In this document: positions 45,148-53,709 of the stretch, one piece after another
Layout of the letters: every line of letters begins with the position of its first letter
How positions within the stretch are numbered: position 1 is the first letter of the stretch
NCBI RefSeq assembly: GCF_029952445.1
Contig: NZ_JAQPPK010000025.1
Span: 1-64,000, forward strand
Reading direction: 5' to 3'
DNA: 64,000 nt
Source of the DNA: Paenarthrobacter nitroguajacolicus
GTDB taxonomy: Bacteria; Actinomycetota; Actinomycetes; Actinomycetales; Micrococcaceae
The notes under the pieces: generated by a model
Told to the model about the DNA's origin: nothing
The model's input: only the letters and a program-made list of their open reading frames with translations
Databases searched by the model: none
Translations under genes and position numbers: made by a program

Positions 45148-46238
45148 CGCTCTCCTCCGACGTAGCAGCTGAGCAAGCGAGTTTCATTGACGGCGTCGCC
45201 GGCAGCCTCAACGGGTTCTTGTCAGAGCAAAGGGACGTCATGGCCACAGTCTCGCCGGACGTCGCTCCGCTCATAGGATCAATATCGACGTTGGTGACAG
45301 GGGGAAAGCGGCTGAGGGCGCTGATGTGCTACTGGGGTTGGCGTGGAGCGGGTGGCCTCGCCGGGGATCCGGACATCGTCACTGCCGGTTGTGCCCTGGA
45401 GCTCTTTCAGGCAGCAGCACTGATCCACGACGACATCATCGACCGTTCCGATACCCGACGCGGTGGCCCAAGCGTCCATAAACGCTTCAGCCAACTCCAC
45501 GAGGCGAATGGCTGGGCACTGGACAGTGAACACTTCGGCGATGCCGCCGCAATTTTGACCGGCGATCTCTGCCTCTCTTTCAGCGAGGAGTCTTTCACCG
45601 AGATTGGACCCCGGGCCCGGTCGGGAAGCGCCGCACGCCGTATCTTCAATGTCATGCGGGCAGAGGTAATGGCCGGCCAATACCTTGACATCCTCGAAGA
45701 AGTGGCCGGCCCTGTGCGCGACCGCGCCGCGTCCGTGGACCGCGCCAGGTCGATCATCCGCTACAAGTCGGCGAAGTACTCCACAGAACATCCACTGGCG
45801 TTGGGCGGAGCACTTGCCGGCGCTCCTGCGGAACTGATTGCGGGATACTCCAGTTTCTCGCTGCCCCTCGGTGAGGCGTTCCAGATGCGCGACGACGTCC
45901 TTGGGGTCTTCGGCGACCCAGCCACCACAGGGAAGCCTGCGGGCGATGACCTGCGGGAGGGTAAACGCACTGTGCTTGTGGGCTTTGCCCTTAATCTGGC
46001 TTCAGAGGCCGACGCAGCCTACCTTGACCGTGTGCTGGGCGATCCGGATCTCGCCGAAGAGGACGTCGCCAGGATCCGCCGCCTCATGGTTGAGTGCGGT
46101 GCTTTGGACGCTACGGAGTCTTTGATCGAACAGCTGAGCAAAGACGCCTTCGAGGCCTTGGAACGTTTGCCACTGGACGAGGTCCCGCTTCTGGCACTGG
46201 GCCAACTCGCCGAAGCGGCGGTCAGCCGGGCCGCCTGA
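45144..46238 (+). CDS. Polyprenyl diphosphate synthase
   Basis: The protein has 364 residues. The two aspartate-rich motifs are HDDIIDRSD and MRDDVLGVFGDP, which bind Mg-diphosphate. It condenses isopentenyl diphosphate with an allylic primer; the chain length (C15-C20 or longer, e.g. for menaquinone or carotenoids) cannot be fixed from the sequence alone. It matches the position of idsA2 (Rv2173) near Rv2175c. GTG start overlaps the lipoprotein stop as GTGA. Confidence 0.93.
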   Translation: MTLSSDVAAEQASFIDGVAGSLNGFLSEQRDVMATVSPDVAPLIGSISTLVTGGKRLRALMCYWGWRGAGGLAGDPDIVTAGCALELFQAAALIHDDIIDRSDTRRGGPSVHKRFSQLHEANGWALDSEHFGDAAAILTGDLCLSFSEESFTEIGPRARSGSAARRIFNVMRAEVMAGQYLDILEEVAGPVRDRAASVDRARSIIRYKSAKYSTEHPLALGGALAGAPAELIAGYSSFSLPLGEAFQMRDDVLGVFGDPATTGKPAGDDLREGKRTVLVGFALNLASEADAAYLDRVLGDPDLAEEDVARIRRLMVECGALDATESLIEQLSKDAFEALERLPLDEVPLLALGQLAEAAVSRAA

Positions 46239-46287
46239 GTCCAAAAGCCGGCATGGCTGCCCGGAGCCACTTGAGGCAAAAGACATG

Positions 46288-46330
46288 AAGCGACGACGAC
46301 GGCGGATGGGGACCGCCGTCGTCGTCGCTT
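46288..46330. terminator. Strong hairpin between prenyl synthase and Rv2175c-like gene
   Basis: AAGCGACGACGACGGCGG (46288-46305) and its exact inverse (46313-46330) form an 18-bp stem with a 7-nt loop, ending in TTT. It lies between converging genes. Confidence 0.85.
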
Positions 46331-46365
46331 TAAGTCGTATTCACTTGGGAAATTGAGCGGCGCAA

Positions 46366-46719
46366 TTACCAGGCCAAGGACTGGGCGCGGCGCCTGATCT
46401 CCGTTTTGCGGCCCTCTCGCAGGGCATCGATGGGACGGCCACGCAGCGATTCATCGGGAGTAAACAGCCAGATGATCAGCTCTTCGTCGTTGTAGCCGGC
46501 ATCGCTGAGGACCGCGACGGTCCCTTTCAAGCTGTCTACAACATGGCCATCTTGAATAAACAAGGCCGGGATCGAGCGGATATTCCGTTCTCCCTGCCTG
46601 ATGGCGACCAGCGCACGCTCATCCAGAAGTCCGTGGACTTTGGTGATGGAAACTTCCAGCAGCTCGGCAACATCCGGAAGCGGCAACCACTCGGAAACAA
46701 GGCTTTCTACATTACTCAC
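46366..46719 (-). CDS. Rv2175c family DNA-binding protein
   Basis: The protein has 117 residues. An N-terminal winged helix-turn-helix (WLPLPDVAELLEVSITKVHG) is followed by the Rv2175c C-terminal domain. In M. tuberculosis Rv2175c is a DNA-binding substrate of the kinase PknL, encoded next to it. Here the kinase gene lies 1.7 kb away, past the LysM gene. The GTG start at 46719 has no good ribosome site. It diverges from the LysM/transglycosylase gene. Confidence 0.9.
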   Translation of the reverse strand: MSNVESLVSEWLPLPDVAELLEVSITKVHGLLDERALVAIRQGERNIRSIPALFIQDGHVVDSLKGTVAVLSDAGYNDEELIIWLFTPDESLRGRPIDALREGRKTEIRRRAQSLAW

Positions 46720-46822
46720 GGATCAAGGTTGCCATGCCGCCCCGCCCCTCGCCTAGCCGGGGCGTGAAAGGCGCACCGCAGATGCGCCCCCAAGTTGCAA
46801 TTTGCATACCAACAAATGGCCT

Positions 46823-46850
46823 CAACAATCTTCCGTAGCAGGAATTGTTG
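46823..46850. repeat. Inverted repeat CAACAAT-N14-ATTGTTG
   Basis: Perfect 7-bp arms at 46823-46829 and 46844-46850 in the divergent region. TTGTTG of the right arm could be the -35 of a promoter with TATGAG (46866-46871) as -10. It may be an operator for either gene. Confidence 0.5.
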
Positions 46851-46875
46851 TGCCAATTGAATAAGTATGAGAGAT

Positions 46876-46947
46876 TCACACTGATCACACTTGCACCATT
46901 GATAACATCAGTAACATTGGCAACACTGACAACAGCGTTAACAATCA
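46876..46947 (+). repeat. Eight tandem 9-bp repeats upstream of the LysM gene
   Basis: Consecutive 9-mers with consensus YAACAYTGR: TCACACTGA, TCACACTTG, CACCATTGA, TAACATCAG, TAACATTGG, CAACACTGA, CAACAGCGT, TAACAATCA. Y at position 1, C at position 4 and A at position 5 hold in all eight. The array ends 30 bp before the ATG and would lie in the 5' UTR if TATGAG at 46866 is the -10. Confidence 0.85.
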
Positions 46948-46977
46948 ACCCCCGCTGTTTGAGATGAGGACTCTTTC

Positions 46978-48315
46978 ATGACGACGCCCCGCTCGCCGAA
47001 ACGAACCATGAGCATGCCCGTTATCGCGGCAACCACGGCCGCGCTTCCCGCTGTGGTTTTGTCGTCGCTTGCGTTGGCTCAACCATCCATCGCGGCGCCC
47101 GCCCCCCAACCGCGCAAGATTCCGGCCACGCTCGCTGCCGCAATGAAGGCACAAGCCGTCACTGCCGGCACGGTGATCCCCGCCCAGGCCGTTGCCGCGA
47201 CACTTCCGGCGGCGCTCCGGCCCATGGCTCCCGCTGTTCCGGACAGCTATACGGTGGTTCGCGGCGATACCGTCAGCGCCATTGCACGCCGTTTCAACCT
47301 GGATACCGCCGCCGTACTCCAGCTGAACAAGCTGACTCCCACGTCGCTGATTTACCCCGGTCAGAGCATCAAGCTCACCGGCACTGCTCCTGCCGCGCCG
47401 GCACCCAGCGCTCCGGCACCATCCGGCTCCACGAGCAGCGCCACTGTCTACACGGTGGTCTCCGGGGATACCCTCGGCGGCATTGCAGCCAAGCACGGAG
47501 TGCCCCTGTCCAGCATTTTCAGCTGGAACAACCTCAATGGGAGCTCCATCATCTATCCGGGGCAGAAGATCAAGGTCAGCGGCGGCTCGGCTCCTTCAAC
47601 GCCTGCAACTCCGGCTCCCGCCCCGGCACCGGCACCGGCTCCCTTGGCAAGTACAGGTTCGTACACCATCAAGGCCGGTGACACCCTCAGCTCCATCGCC
47701 TCGCGGCTCAAAGTGTCCCTGTCCGCGCTCATGTCGGCCAACAATGTGACCGCAACTACGGTCATCTACCCGGGCCAGAAGCTCACCATCCCGGGTGGCA
47801 GCCTGCAGCCGGCCGGGGAAACCACTCCCCTGGTGCCCAGCACTTTCCTTGGCTTCACCTATCCCCCGGCCGTGGTCAACTCGGCCAATGAAAACAAGGC
47901 GCTCCTCAACGCGTCTCCTGTGCCGAGCCGCGCAGAAATGAAGACCATTGTTGCTGATACAGCGCGGCGCATGGGCGTCAGCCCGTCCCTGGCTCTGGCA
48001 TTCGCGGAGCAGGAATCCGGTTTCGACCAGCGGGCGGTATCCCCCGCAAACGCCATTGGCACCATGCAGGTCATTCCGTCCTCCGGCCAGTGGGCCTCCG
48101 ACCTGGTAGGCCGGAAGCTCAACCTGCTGGACCCTTACGACAATGCCACGGCGGGCGTGGCCATCATCCGCGCCTTGGTGGCCACCAGCAAAGACCTGGA
48201 TACTGCCATAGCCGGCTACTACCAAGGCCAGTATTCGGTGAGCAAGTACGGCATGTACGACGACACCAAGCGCTACGTCGAATCAATCAAGGCACGCCAG
48301 CGTACGTTCGGCTAG
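46978..48315 (+). CDS. Secreted LysM and lytic transglycosylase domain protein
   Basis: The protein has 445 residues. A signal peptide (about residues 1-40) is followed by three LysM repeats beginning near DSYTVVRGDTVSAIA, TVYTVVSGDTLGGIA and GSYTIKAGDTLSSIA, joined by Pro/Ala linkers. The C-terminal 130 residues are an SLT-type domain: LALAFAEQESGFDQRAVS has the catalytic Glu, then GTMQVIPSS and AIAGYYQGQYSV. It should bind peptidoglycan and cleave glycan strands outside the cell. GAGGA lies 7 nt before the ATG. It sits between the Rv2175c-like gene and the kinase. Confidence 0.92.
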   Translation: MTTPRSPKRTMSMPVIAATTAALPAVVLSSLALAQPSIAAPAPQPRKIPATLAAAMKAQAVTAGTVIPAQAVAATLPAALRPMAPAVPDSYTVVRGDTVSAIARRFNLDTAAVLQLNKLTPTSLIYPGQSIKLTGTAPAAPAPSAPAPSGSTSSATVYTVVSGDTLGGIAAKHGVPLSSIFSWNNLNGSSIIYPGQKIKVSGGSAPSTPATPAPAPAPAPAPLASTGSYTIKAGDTLSSIASRLKVSLSALMSANNVTATTVIYPGQKLTIPGGSLQPAGETTPLVPSTFLGFTYPPAVVNSANENKALLNASPVPSRAEMKTIVADTARRMGVSPSLALAFAEQESGFDQRAVSPANAIGTMQVIPSSGQWASDLVGRKLNLLDPYDNATAGVAIIRALVATSKDLDTAIAGYYQGQYSVSKYGMYDDTKRYVESIKARQRTFG

Positions 48316-48332
48316 GCCCGTCCCGGCACCTC

Positions 48333-48371
48333 GGAAGGGGCCCGCATCCCACGGGGATTCGGGCCCCTTCC
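48333..48371 (+). terminator. Hairpin after the LysM gene
   Basis: GGAAGGGGCCCG (48333-48344) and CGGGCCCCTTCC (48360-48371) form a 12-bp stem. There is no long T run. It separates the LysM gene from the kinase promoter. Confidence 0.6.
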
Positions 48372-48382
48372 GAAGTCTCGTT

Positions 48383-48394
48383 TAGGATCGTATG
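48383..48394 (+). promoter_or_regulatory. Leaderless-type -10 element of the kinase gene
   Basis: TAGGAT (48383-48388) is followed by six bases and the GTG at 48395. Confidence 0.55.
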
Positions 48395-50446
48395 GTGCAA
48401 GAACCAACGCAGGACCACCTCATCGGGACCACCGTGGACGGGCGCTACATGGTCCGTTCCCGCTTGGCGAAGGGTGGGATGTCCACCGTTTACCTGGCCA
48501 CTGACAAGCGCTTGGAGCGCGACGTGGCCCTCAAGGTCCTGCACCCCCATCTGGCGAATGACCAAACGTTCCTGGAGCGTCTGAGCCGTGAAGCAAAAGC
48601 GGCAGCGAGCCTCTCCCACCCCCACGTCGTCGGAGTCCTGGACCAAGGCGAGGACGGGCACATCGCCTACCTCGTCATGGAGTACGTCAAAGGGCACACC
48701 CTCCGTGATGTCCTGCAGACCCAAGGCGCACTGCCACCGCGCCTCGCCCTGGCACTGATCGATCCCGTGATCGAAGGTTTGGCCGCGGCCCACGCGTCAG
48801 GCCTGATACACCGGGACATCAAACCTGAGAACGTCCTCATCGCGGACGATGGCCGGATCAAGGTCGGCGATTTTGGCTTGGCCAGGGCCATCTCCGCCAA
48901 CACCAGCACCGGGGCTCTCATAGGAACGGTGGCGTATCTGGCTCCTGAACTCGTCCTGGGACAACCCGCCGACGCCCGGAGCGATATCTACTCAGCCGGA
49001 ATCATGCTCTACGAAATGCTGACAGGCCGGCAACCGTACAGCGGCGAATCCCCCATCCAGGTGGCCTACAAGCATGTGAACGCCTCGGTTGGCCGCCCAT
49101 CCGAGGCGGCTCCCGGGCTCGCCGAAGACCTGGACGAACTCGTCCAATGGTGCACTTCCGTTGATGCCGAGAACCGGCCCATCGACGGCACGGCCCTGCT
49201 GACAGAGCTGCGTCACATCCGCACAACGCTCACTGACGAGCAATTGGATCACCGTCAACAGCCGGCCACCACGAACTTCTCCCACGCTCCCACGGCAGCC
49301 ATCGCGGCTTCCGGACCGGACGGCAACGCCACCGAGGCCATCGCAACCACGGCTTCGCCCACTGAGTTCATTTCCCAACAGCGCAACCCCACAACCATCC
49401 TGGCCGCTGGTGGATCGTCGCTCCAGGCTCAGAGGGTCCCCTCGGATGCGGAAACACGTCCACCCGGAAAAAGGGACCTCAAGCGGCTCGAGCGGCAGCA
49501 GGCCAAGGACCGTGCCCGGGCGGCCGCCACTCCGGTCCGACCGCTCAGGGAAGGCAATCCCCGCCGTCGCGGCCTCATCTGGACTGTGGTGATCGTCATT
49601 CTTGCGCTGCTCGCGGCCACCGCGGGGTGGTTTTTCGGTATGGGGCCGGGATCACCCGGCACCGTCCCGGACGTCAAGAACAAGACAGTCGCCGAGGCCC
49701 AGCAGTTGCTCCGCACTGCGGGCTTCCAGTCCGAGCCCCAGGACGTTTTCGACGACGATATCCTGGCCGGACTTACTGTGGGCACCAAACCCGAGTCAGG
49801 CGCCGAAGTCCGGAAGTTCCAGCCCATCACGCTTTTCGTCTCCAAGGGAGCCCAGCTCTTCGCTCTCCCGGAGCTCACCGGTGGCACCCTGGATGAGGCC
49901 AAGACTGCACTCAATTCAGCCCGGATGACACTTGGCAACGTCACAGAGGCCTTCGATGAGAAGGTCCCCGTTGGCGTTGTCATCGCGCAGGACCCCGCGA
50001 AGGGCACGGAAGTCCGGCACGGCACCCCCGTGGCCCTGGTGGTCTCCAAGGGCCCCCAGCCCATCCCTGTACCGGATGTGCGTGGGCTTGCACAGGACGC
50101 GGCGGTCAAGGCCATCCAGGATGCCGGGCTCAAGGCCGTGATCGCCCCCGAGACCGTCAACGACAAGAGCGTCCCCAAGGGATCGGTGGTCTCACAGGCG
50201 CCGGCCAACGGCACGCTCATCAAGGGTGAGACGGTGACTTTGACAGTCTCGAAGGGACCAAAGATGGTCAAGGTCCCAAGCTACATCGGCAAGCAGGCAG
50301 CAGAAGCCAAGAGGGAGCTTGAGAAGCTGGGCTTCAAGGTAGAGATCAACAACATTCTTGGAGGGTTCTTCGGCAGCGTCCGGGACCAGAACCCCGCCAA
50401 CGCCGAGGCTCCGGAAGGCTCGGTGGTTACGCTCACCGTGGTGTAA
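48395..50446 (+). CDS. PASTA-domain Ser/Thr protein kinase at the pknL locus
   Basis: The protein has 683 residues from the GTG at 48395 (an ATG is at 48392). The kinase domain (about residues 10-280) has GGMSTVYLA, catalytic HRDIKPENV, DFGLA and the APE-like APELV. A basic linker leads to one membrane segment (TVVIVILALLAATAGWFFG, near residue 395) and four extracellular PASTA domains that can bind muropeptides or lipid II. M. tuberculosis PknL at this locus lacks PASTA domains, so the architecture is PknB-like though the position is that of pknL. Confidence 0.93.
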   Translation: MQEPTQDHLIGTTVDGRYMVRSRLAKGGMSTVYLATDKRLERDVALKVLHPHLANDQTFLERLSREAKAAASLSHPHVVGVLDQGEDGHIAYLVMEYVKGHTLRDVLQTQGALPPRLALALIDPVIEGLAAAHASGLIHRDIKPENVLIADDGRIKVGDFGLARAISANTSTGALIGTVAYLAPELVLGQPADARSDIYSAGIMLYEMLTGRQPYSGESPIQVAYKHVNASVGRPSEAAPGLAEDLDELVQWCTSVDAENRPIDGTALLTELRHIRTTLTDEQLDHRQQPATTNFSHAPTAAIAASGPDGNATEAIATTASPTEFISQQRNPTTILAAGGSSLQAQRVPSDAETRPPGKRDLKRLERQQAKDRARAAATPVRPLREGNPRRRGLIWTVVIVILALLAATAGWFFGMGPGSPGTVPDVKNKTVAEAQQLLRTAGFQSEPQDVFDDDILAGLTVGTKPESGAEVRKFQPITLFVSKGAQLFALPELTGGTLDEAKTALNSARMTLGNVTEAFDEKVPVGVVIAQDPAKGTEVRHGTPVALVVSKGPQPIPVPDVRGLAQDAAVKAIQDAGLKAVIAPETVNDKSVPKGSVVSQAPANGTLIKGETVTLTVSKGPKMVKVPSYIGKQAAEAKRELEKLGFKVEINNILGGFFGSVRDQNPANAEAPEGSVVTLTVV

Positions 50447-50473
50447 GTCAGCGAAACACGCAGCAACCATAAA

Positions 50474-50503
50474 GGCGCGGCCCGGAGAACTCCGGGCCGC
50501 GCC
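50474..50503. terminator. Bidirectional terminator between the kinase gene and aroG
   Basis: GGCGCGGCCCGGA (50474-50486) pairs perfectly with TCCGGGCCGCGCC (50491-50503). Confidence 0.8.
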
Positions 50504-50531
50504 TATCTTGTTGTGGCTATATTATTGCCGG

Positions 50532-51935
50532 CTACCGCTTGGAAAGGGCCCCGGCCACCAGGAAGGCCATCTCCAGCGACTGCATGTGGTTAAGGCGGGG
50601 ATCGCACACGGACTCGTAGCGATCCAGGAACGCGTCCTGGTCGATCGGGTCTGCGCCACCCAGGCATTCTGCGACGTCATCGCCGGTCATTTCCACGTGC
50701 AGGCCGCCAGGGACAGTGCCCAGGGAGTGGTGCACTTCGAAGAAACCGCGGACCTCGTCAATGACGTCGTCGAAGTTGCGGGTCTTGTAGCCGTTGGGCG
50801 AGGTCACGGTGTTGCCGTGCATCGGGTCGGTCACCCACAGCACCTGCGCGCCGGATGCCGTGACGCGCTCGACGACGGCCGGCAGCTTTTCGCGGATGTT
50901 CCTGGCGCCCATGCGGGTGATGAACGTCAGACGCCCGGGTTCGCGGTTGGGGTCAAGCTTGTCGATGAGGCGCAGGGCGTCGTCGCCGCTGGTGGTGGGG
51001 CCAAGCTTGACGCCGATCGGGTTGCGTACCCGGGACAGGAAGTCCACGTGAGCGTGATCGAGTTCCCTGGTCCGCTCCCCGATCCACAGGAAGTGGGCGG
51101 AGGTGTCATACGGCAGGCCGGTGCGGGAGTCGATGCGCGTCAGGGCGCGCTCATAGTCCAGCAGGAGGGCCTCATGGCTGGCAAAGAATTCAACACGCTT
51201 CAGCGCCTCGAAATCCGCCCCGCAGGAATCCATGAACATAATGGCACGGTCGATGTCGCGGGCCAGCGACTCGTAGCGCGCGTGGGCCGGGTTCTCGGTG
51301 AATCCCTTGTTCCACTGGTGCACCAGGCGCAGATCCGCGAAGCCGCCCTGGGTGAACGCACGGATGAGATTAAGGGTGGAGGCGGAGGTGTGGTACGCCT
51401 TCAACATCCGGCCTGCATCGTGGGCGCGGGACTCAGGGGTGAATTCGTAGCCGTTGACGATGTCGCCGCGGTAGGCCGGCAATGTCACGCCGTCGCGGGT
51501 CTCGTCATTGGAGGACCGCGGCTTGGCGAACTGCCCGGCCATCCGCCCCATTTTGATGACAGGCATCGCTGCACCGTAGGTGAGGACCACTGCCATCTGG
51601 AGGATGGTTTTGACGCGGGCACTGATCTTGTCCGCCGTGGCAGCCTCGAAAGTTTCTGCGCAGTCGCCGCCCTGGAGCAGGAAGGCCTTGCCCTGGGCCG
51701 CGGCAGCCAGCCGCTCCCGGAGGACATCCACTTCGCCGGCGAAGACCAAGGGCGGCACGACGGAAAGTTCGTTGACCGAGGCCTTGAAGACATCAGCATC
51801 CGACCACGTTGGCTGCTGCGAAATCGGCAGGTCGCGCCAGGCGTCAAGCCCGGGATAGTTCGCGGCTCCGCTCTGGGCGGTGCTGGCGAGGGGATCTACG
51901 GTGGAAGGTGCGGTGTTCGCGGTTAGCTCAGTCAC
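50532..51935 (-). CDS. aroG: Class II 3-deoxy-7-phosphoheptulonate synthase
   Basis: The protein has 467 residues, the plant-like class II DAHP synthase. FLLQGGDCAETFE, RMAGQFAKPRS and WVTDPMHGNTVTSPNGYKTR are hallmarks. It condenses phosphoenolpyruvate and erythrose 4-phosphate to begin aromatic amino acid synthesis. The GTG start at 51935 lies exactly 6 nt after TACTCT. The place next to the pknL-type kinase matches Rv2178c of M. tuberculosis. Confidence 0.96.
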   Translation of the reverse strand: MTELTANTAPSTVDPLASTAQSGAANYPGLDAWRDLPISQQPTWSDADVFKASVNELSVVPPLVFAGEVDVLRERLAAAAQGKAFLLQGGDCAETFEAATADKISARVKTILQMAVVLTYGAAMPVIKMGRMAGQFAKPRSSNDETRDGVTLPAYRGDIVNGYEFTPESRAHDAGRMLKAYHTSASTLNLIRAFTQGGFADLRLVHQWNKGFTENPAHARYESLARDIDRAIMFMDSCGADFEALKRVEFFASHEALLLDYERALTRIDSRTGLPYDTSAHFLWIGERTRELDHAHVDFLSRVRNPIGVKLGPTTSGDDALRLIDKLDPNREPGRLTFITRMGARNIREKLPAVVERVTASGAQVLWVTDPMHGNTVTSPNGYKTRNFDDVIDEVRGFFEVHHSLGTVPGGLHVEMTGDDVAECLGGADPIDQDAFLDRYESVCDPRLNHMQSLEMAFLVAGALSKR

Positions 51936-51947
51936 CCTTCAAGAGTA
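51936..51947 (-). promoter_or_regulatory. Leaderless-type -10 element of aroG
   Basis: On the minus strand TACTCT (51947-51942) is followed by six bases and the GTG at 51935. Confidence 0.55.
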
Positions 51948-52023
51948 GTAGCCTCCGGCAGGGTTGGGGCACTCGCGGCCGTAACTGATGCTGCCGTTCG
52001 CGTCACAGTCTTTCCTGCGCCCA

Positions 52024-52815
52024 TCAGCCTCCGGCGCGGGGGTCGTCCTTGTCCTCAACATCGGGTTCGTCCCTGTCCTCGGCGATGTCGTCCGCAGTTG
52101 CCTCAACCTCAACCTTATGAAGGGGCTCCGGACCTTTGCCGGCCAGCCGGGCTTTAACCACGGCGGCATATTCGTCCACGTATTCCTGGCCGGAGAGCCG
52201 CATCAGTTCATACATGATTTCGTCCGTCACAGCCCTCTGGATCGCGCGATCGTCTTCCATCCCGTAATAACGACTGAAGTCCAGGGGCTGTCCGAAGATG
52301 ATGCCGATCCGGCGGATGCTCGGGAGCCTCTTGCCGATGGGCTGGACCTTCTCGGTTCCGATCATGGCAACCGGCACCACAGGTACGCGGGTCTGCAGGG
52401 CAAGGCGCGCTACCCCCACTTTGCCCCGATACAGCCTTGCGTCCGGGCTGCGCGTGCCCTCCGGGTAGATGCCCAAGAGGCCACCGGAGGTGAGCACATC
52501 CTTGCCTGCCTGGAGCGACATTTCGGAGGCAGCGCCTCCGGACCGGTCCATGGGGAGCTGGTTGCTCAGCCGGAAGAACAATGCAGTGAGGCGCCCTTTG
52601 AGCCCTTTCCCGGTGAAGTATTCGGACTTGGCCAGAAAGATCACGGGACGGCGGACCATCAGGGGCAGGAAAATGGAGTCCGAAAAAGACAGGTGGTTTG
52701 AGGCGAGGATTGCCGCGCCGTTTTCAGGAACATTGTCCAGGCCTTTGACCCAAGGACGGAACAGGAAGTTGAGGATAGGACCCAAAAAGATCCTCTTCAT
52801 GACCCAATAGAACAC
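52024..52815 (-). CDS. 1-Acylglycerol-3-phosphate acyltransferase-like (PlsC)
   Basis: The protein has 263 residues from the GTG at 52815 (AGAGGA 5 nt upstream). SNHLSFSD is the catalytic HX4D motif and GIYPEGTRSPD the substrate-binding block. The C-terminus is an acidic tail (EDRDEPDVEDKDD). It should add an acyl chain to lysophosphatidic acid or a related acceptor. It diverges from two hydrolase genes and occupies the place of Rv2182c. Confidence 0.9.
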   Translation of the reverse strand: MFYWVMKRIFLGPILNFLFRPWVKGLDNVPENGAAILASNHLSFSDSIFLPLMVRRPVIFLAKSEYFTGKGLKGRLTALFFRLSNQLPMDRSGGAASEMSLQAGKDVLTSGGLLGIYPEGTRSPDARLYRGKVGVARLALQTRVPVVPVAMIGTEKVQPIGKRLPSIRRIGIIFGQPLDFSRYYGMEDDRAIQRAVTDEIMYELMRLSGQEYVDEYAAVVKARLAGKGPEPLHKVEVEATADDIAEDRDEPDVEDKDDPRAGG

Positions 52816-52914
52816 GTTTGTCCTCTCACGGCCGTTGGCAGCATGCTTCCGGCGACCCGGCCGGAACTCAACTGCAACCCTACTCCAGTGTGAAATCTCC
52901 GGAACAGTGACACG

Positions 52915-53709
52915 ATGGAACGCATGACGGAACGCAACCCACCAGCAGCGACCGCTTTCCACTACCCAGGACACGGGCCAAATGCCTCCATTGGCGTGGC
53001 CATCTGCCATGGATTCACCGGCAGCCCATCGAGCATGCTCCCCTGGGCCGAGTACCTGGCTGCGCAAGGCTTCGCTGTCACAGTGCCTTTGCTCCCCGGT
53101 CATGGCACCAGTTGGCAGGATCTGGCGACAACCCGTTGGCAGGACTGGTACCGGACTTTCGAGCAGAGCTACCTGGAGCTGGCGGCTGAAACGGAGACCT
53201 GTTTCGTTGCCGGCCTGTCAATGGGAGGGGCCGTAGCCCTTCGCCTTGCCTCCCGCCATGACGTTCCGGGATTGGTCCTGGTCAACCCCGGACTGAGTTT
53301 CTATGATCGTCGCGTGAAGTACGTGGGGGCCCTGAAATATGTCATGCGGACCACTGAACCCATCGTCGAAGACACTCCTGCCCCTGTGCGTACCGAGGAT
53401 GGCGACTACTCCAAGACACCCCTCAAGTCCGTGCATGAGCTCAAGAAGCTTTTCCGCTCTGCAACCCGGGGACTGCCACAGGTGAAGGCGCCCGCGCTTG
53501 TCTTCAAATCATCGGTTGACGGCGTTATTCCTCCAAGCTCGGTGGACACCATCCGCAGGCACATCGATTCTGCACGCCTGAAGGTGGTCTCCCTTCCGCA
53601 CAGCGGCCATGTTGCCACCCTGGACGTTGACGCACCCACGATTTTCGAAGAATCCGCAGCATTTTTCCGCCAGTACGCCAATCACAGAGTAGCCTCGGAG
53701 TCATCATGA
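52915..53709 (+). CDS. Alpha/beta hydrolase, first of a tandem pair
   Basis: The protein has 264 residues. CHGFTGSPSSM forms the oxyanion loop, GLSMGGAVAL has the nucleophilic Ser, and SGHVATLD the catalytic His; an Asp lies near SSVDGVIPPSS. It resembles the Est30/monoacylglycerol-lipase carboxylesterases. No signal peptide is present, so it acts in the cytosol. Its last codons overlap the next gene by 4 nt. The start ATG at 52915 has only a weak GGAA upstream; an ATG at 52924 is possible. Confidence 0.88.
   Translation: MERMTERNPPAATAFHYPGHGPNASIGVAICHGFTGSPSSMLPWAEYLAAQGFAVTVPLLPGHGTSWQDLATTRWQDWYRTFEQSYLELAAETETCFVAGLSMGGAVALRLASRHDVPGLVLVNPGLSFYDRRVKYVGALKYVMRTTEPIVEDTPAPVRTEDGDYSKTPLKSVHELKKLFRSATRGLPQVKAPALVFKSSVDGVIPPSSVDTIRRHIDSARLKVVSLPHSGHVATLDVDAPTIFEESAAFFRQYANHRVASESS

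Noticed and set aside
46720-46977. A c-di-AMP (ydaO) riboswitch before the LysM gene
   Set aside because: Such riboswitches often precede wall hydrolase genes in actinobacteria, but I cannot find their conserved blocks or stems here; the space is filled by the 9-bp repeats instead.
51939-52020. Possible short leader peptide before aroG, ending at the aroG GTG
   Set aside because: The 24-codon frame has no aromatic residues and no ribosome site, and the aroG transcript probably starts at the aroG GTG itself.
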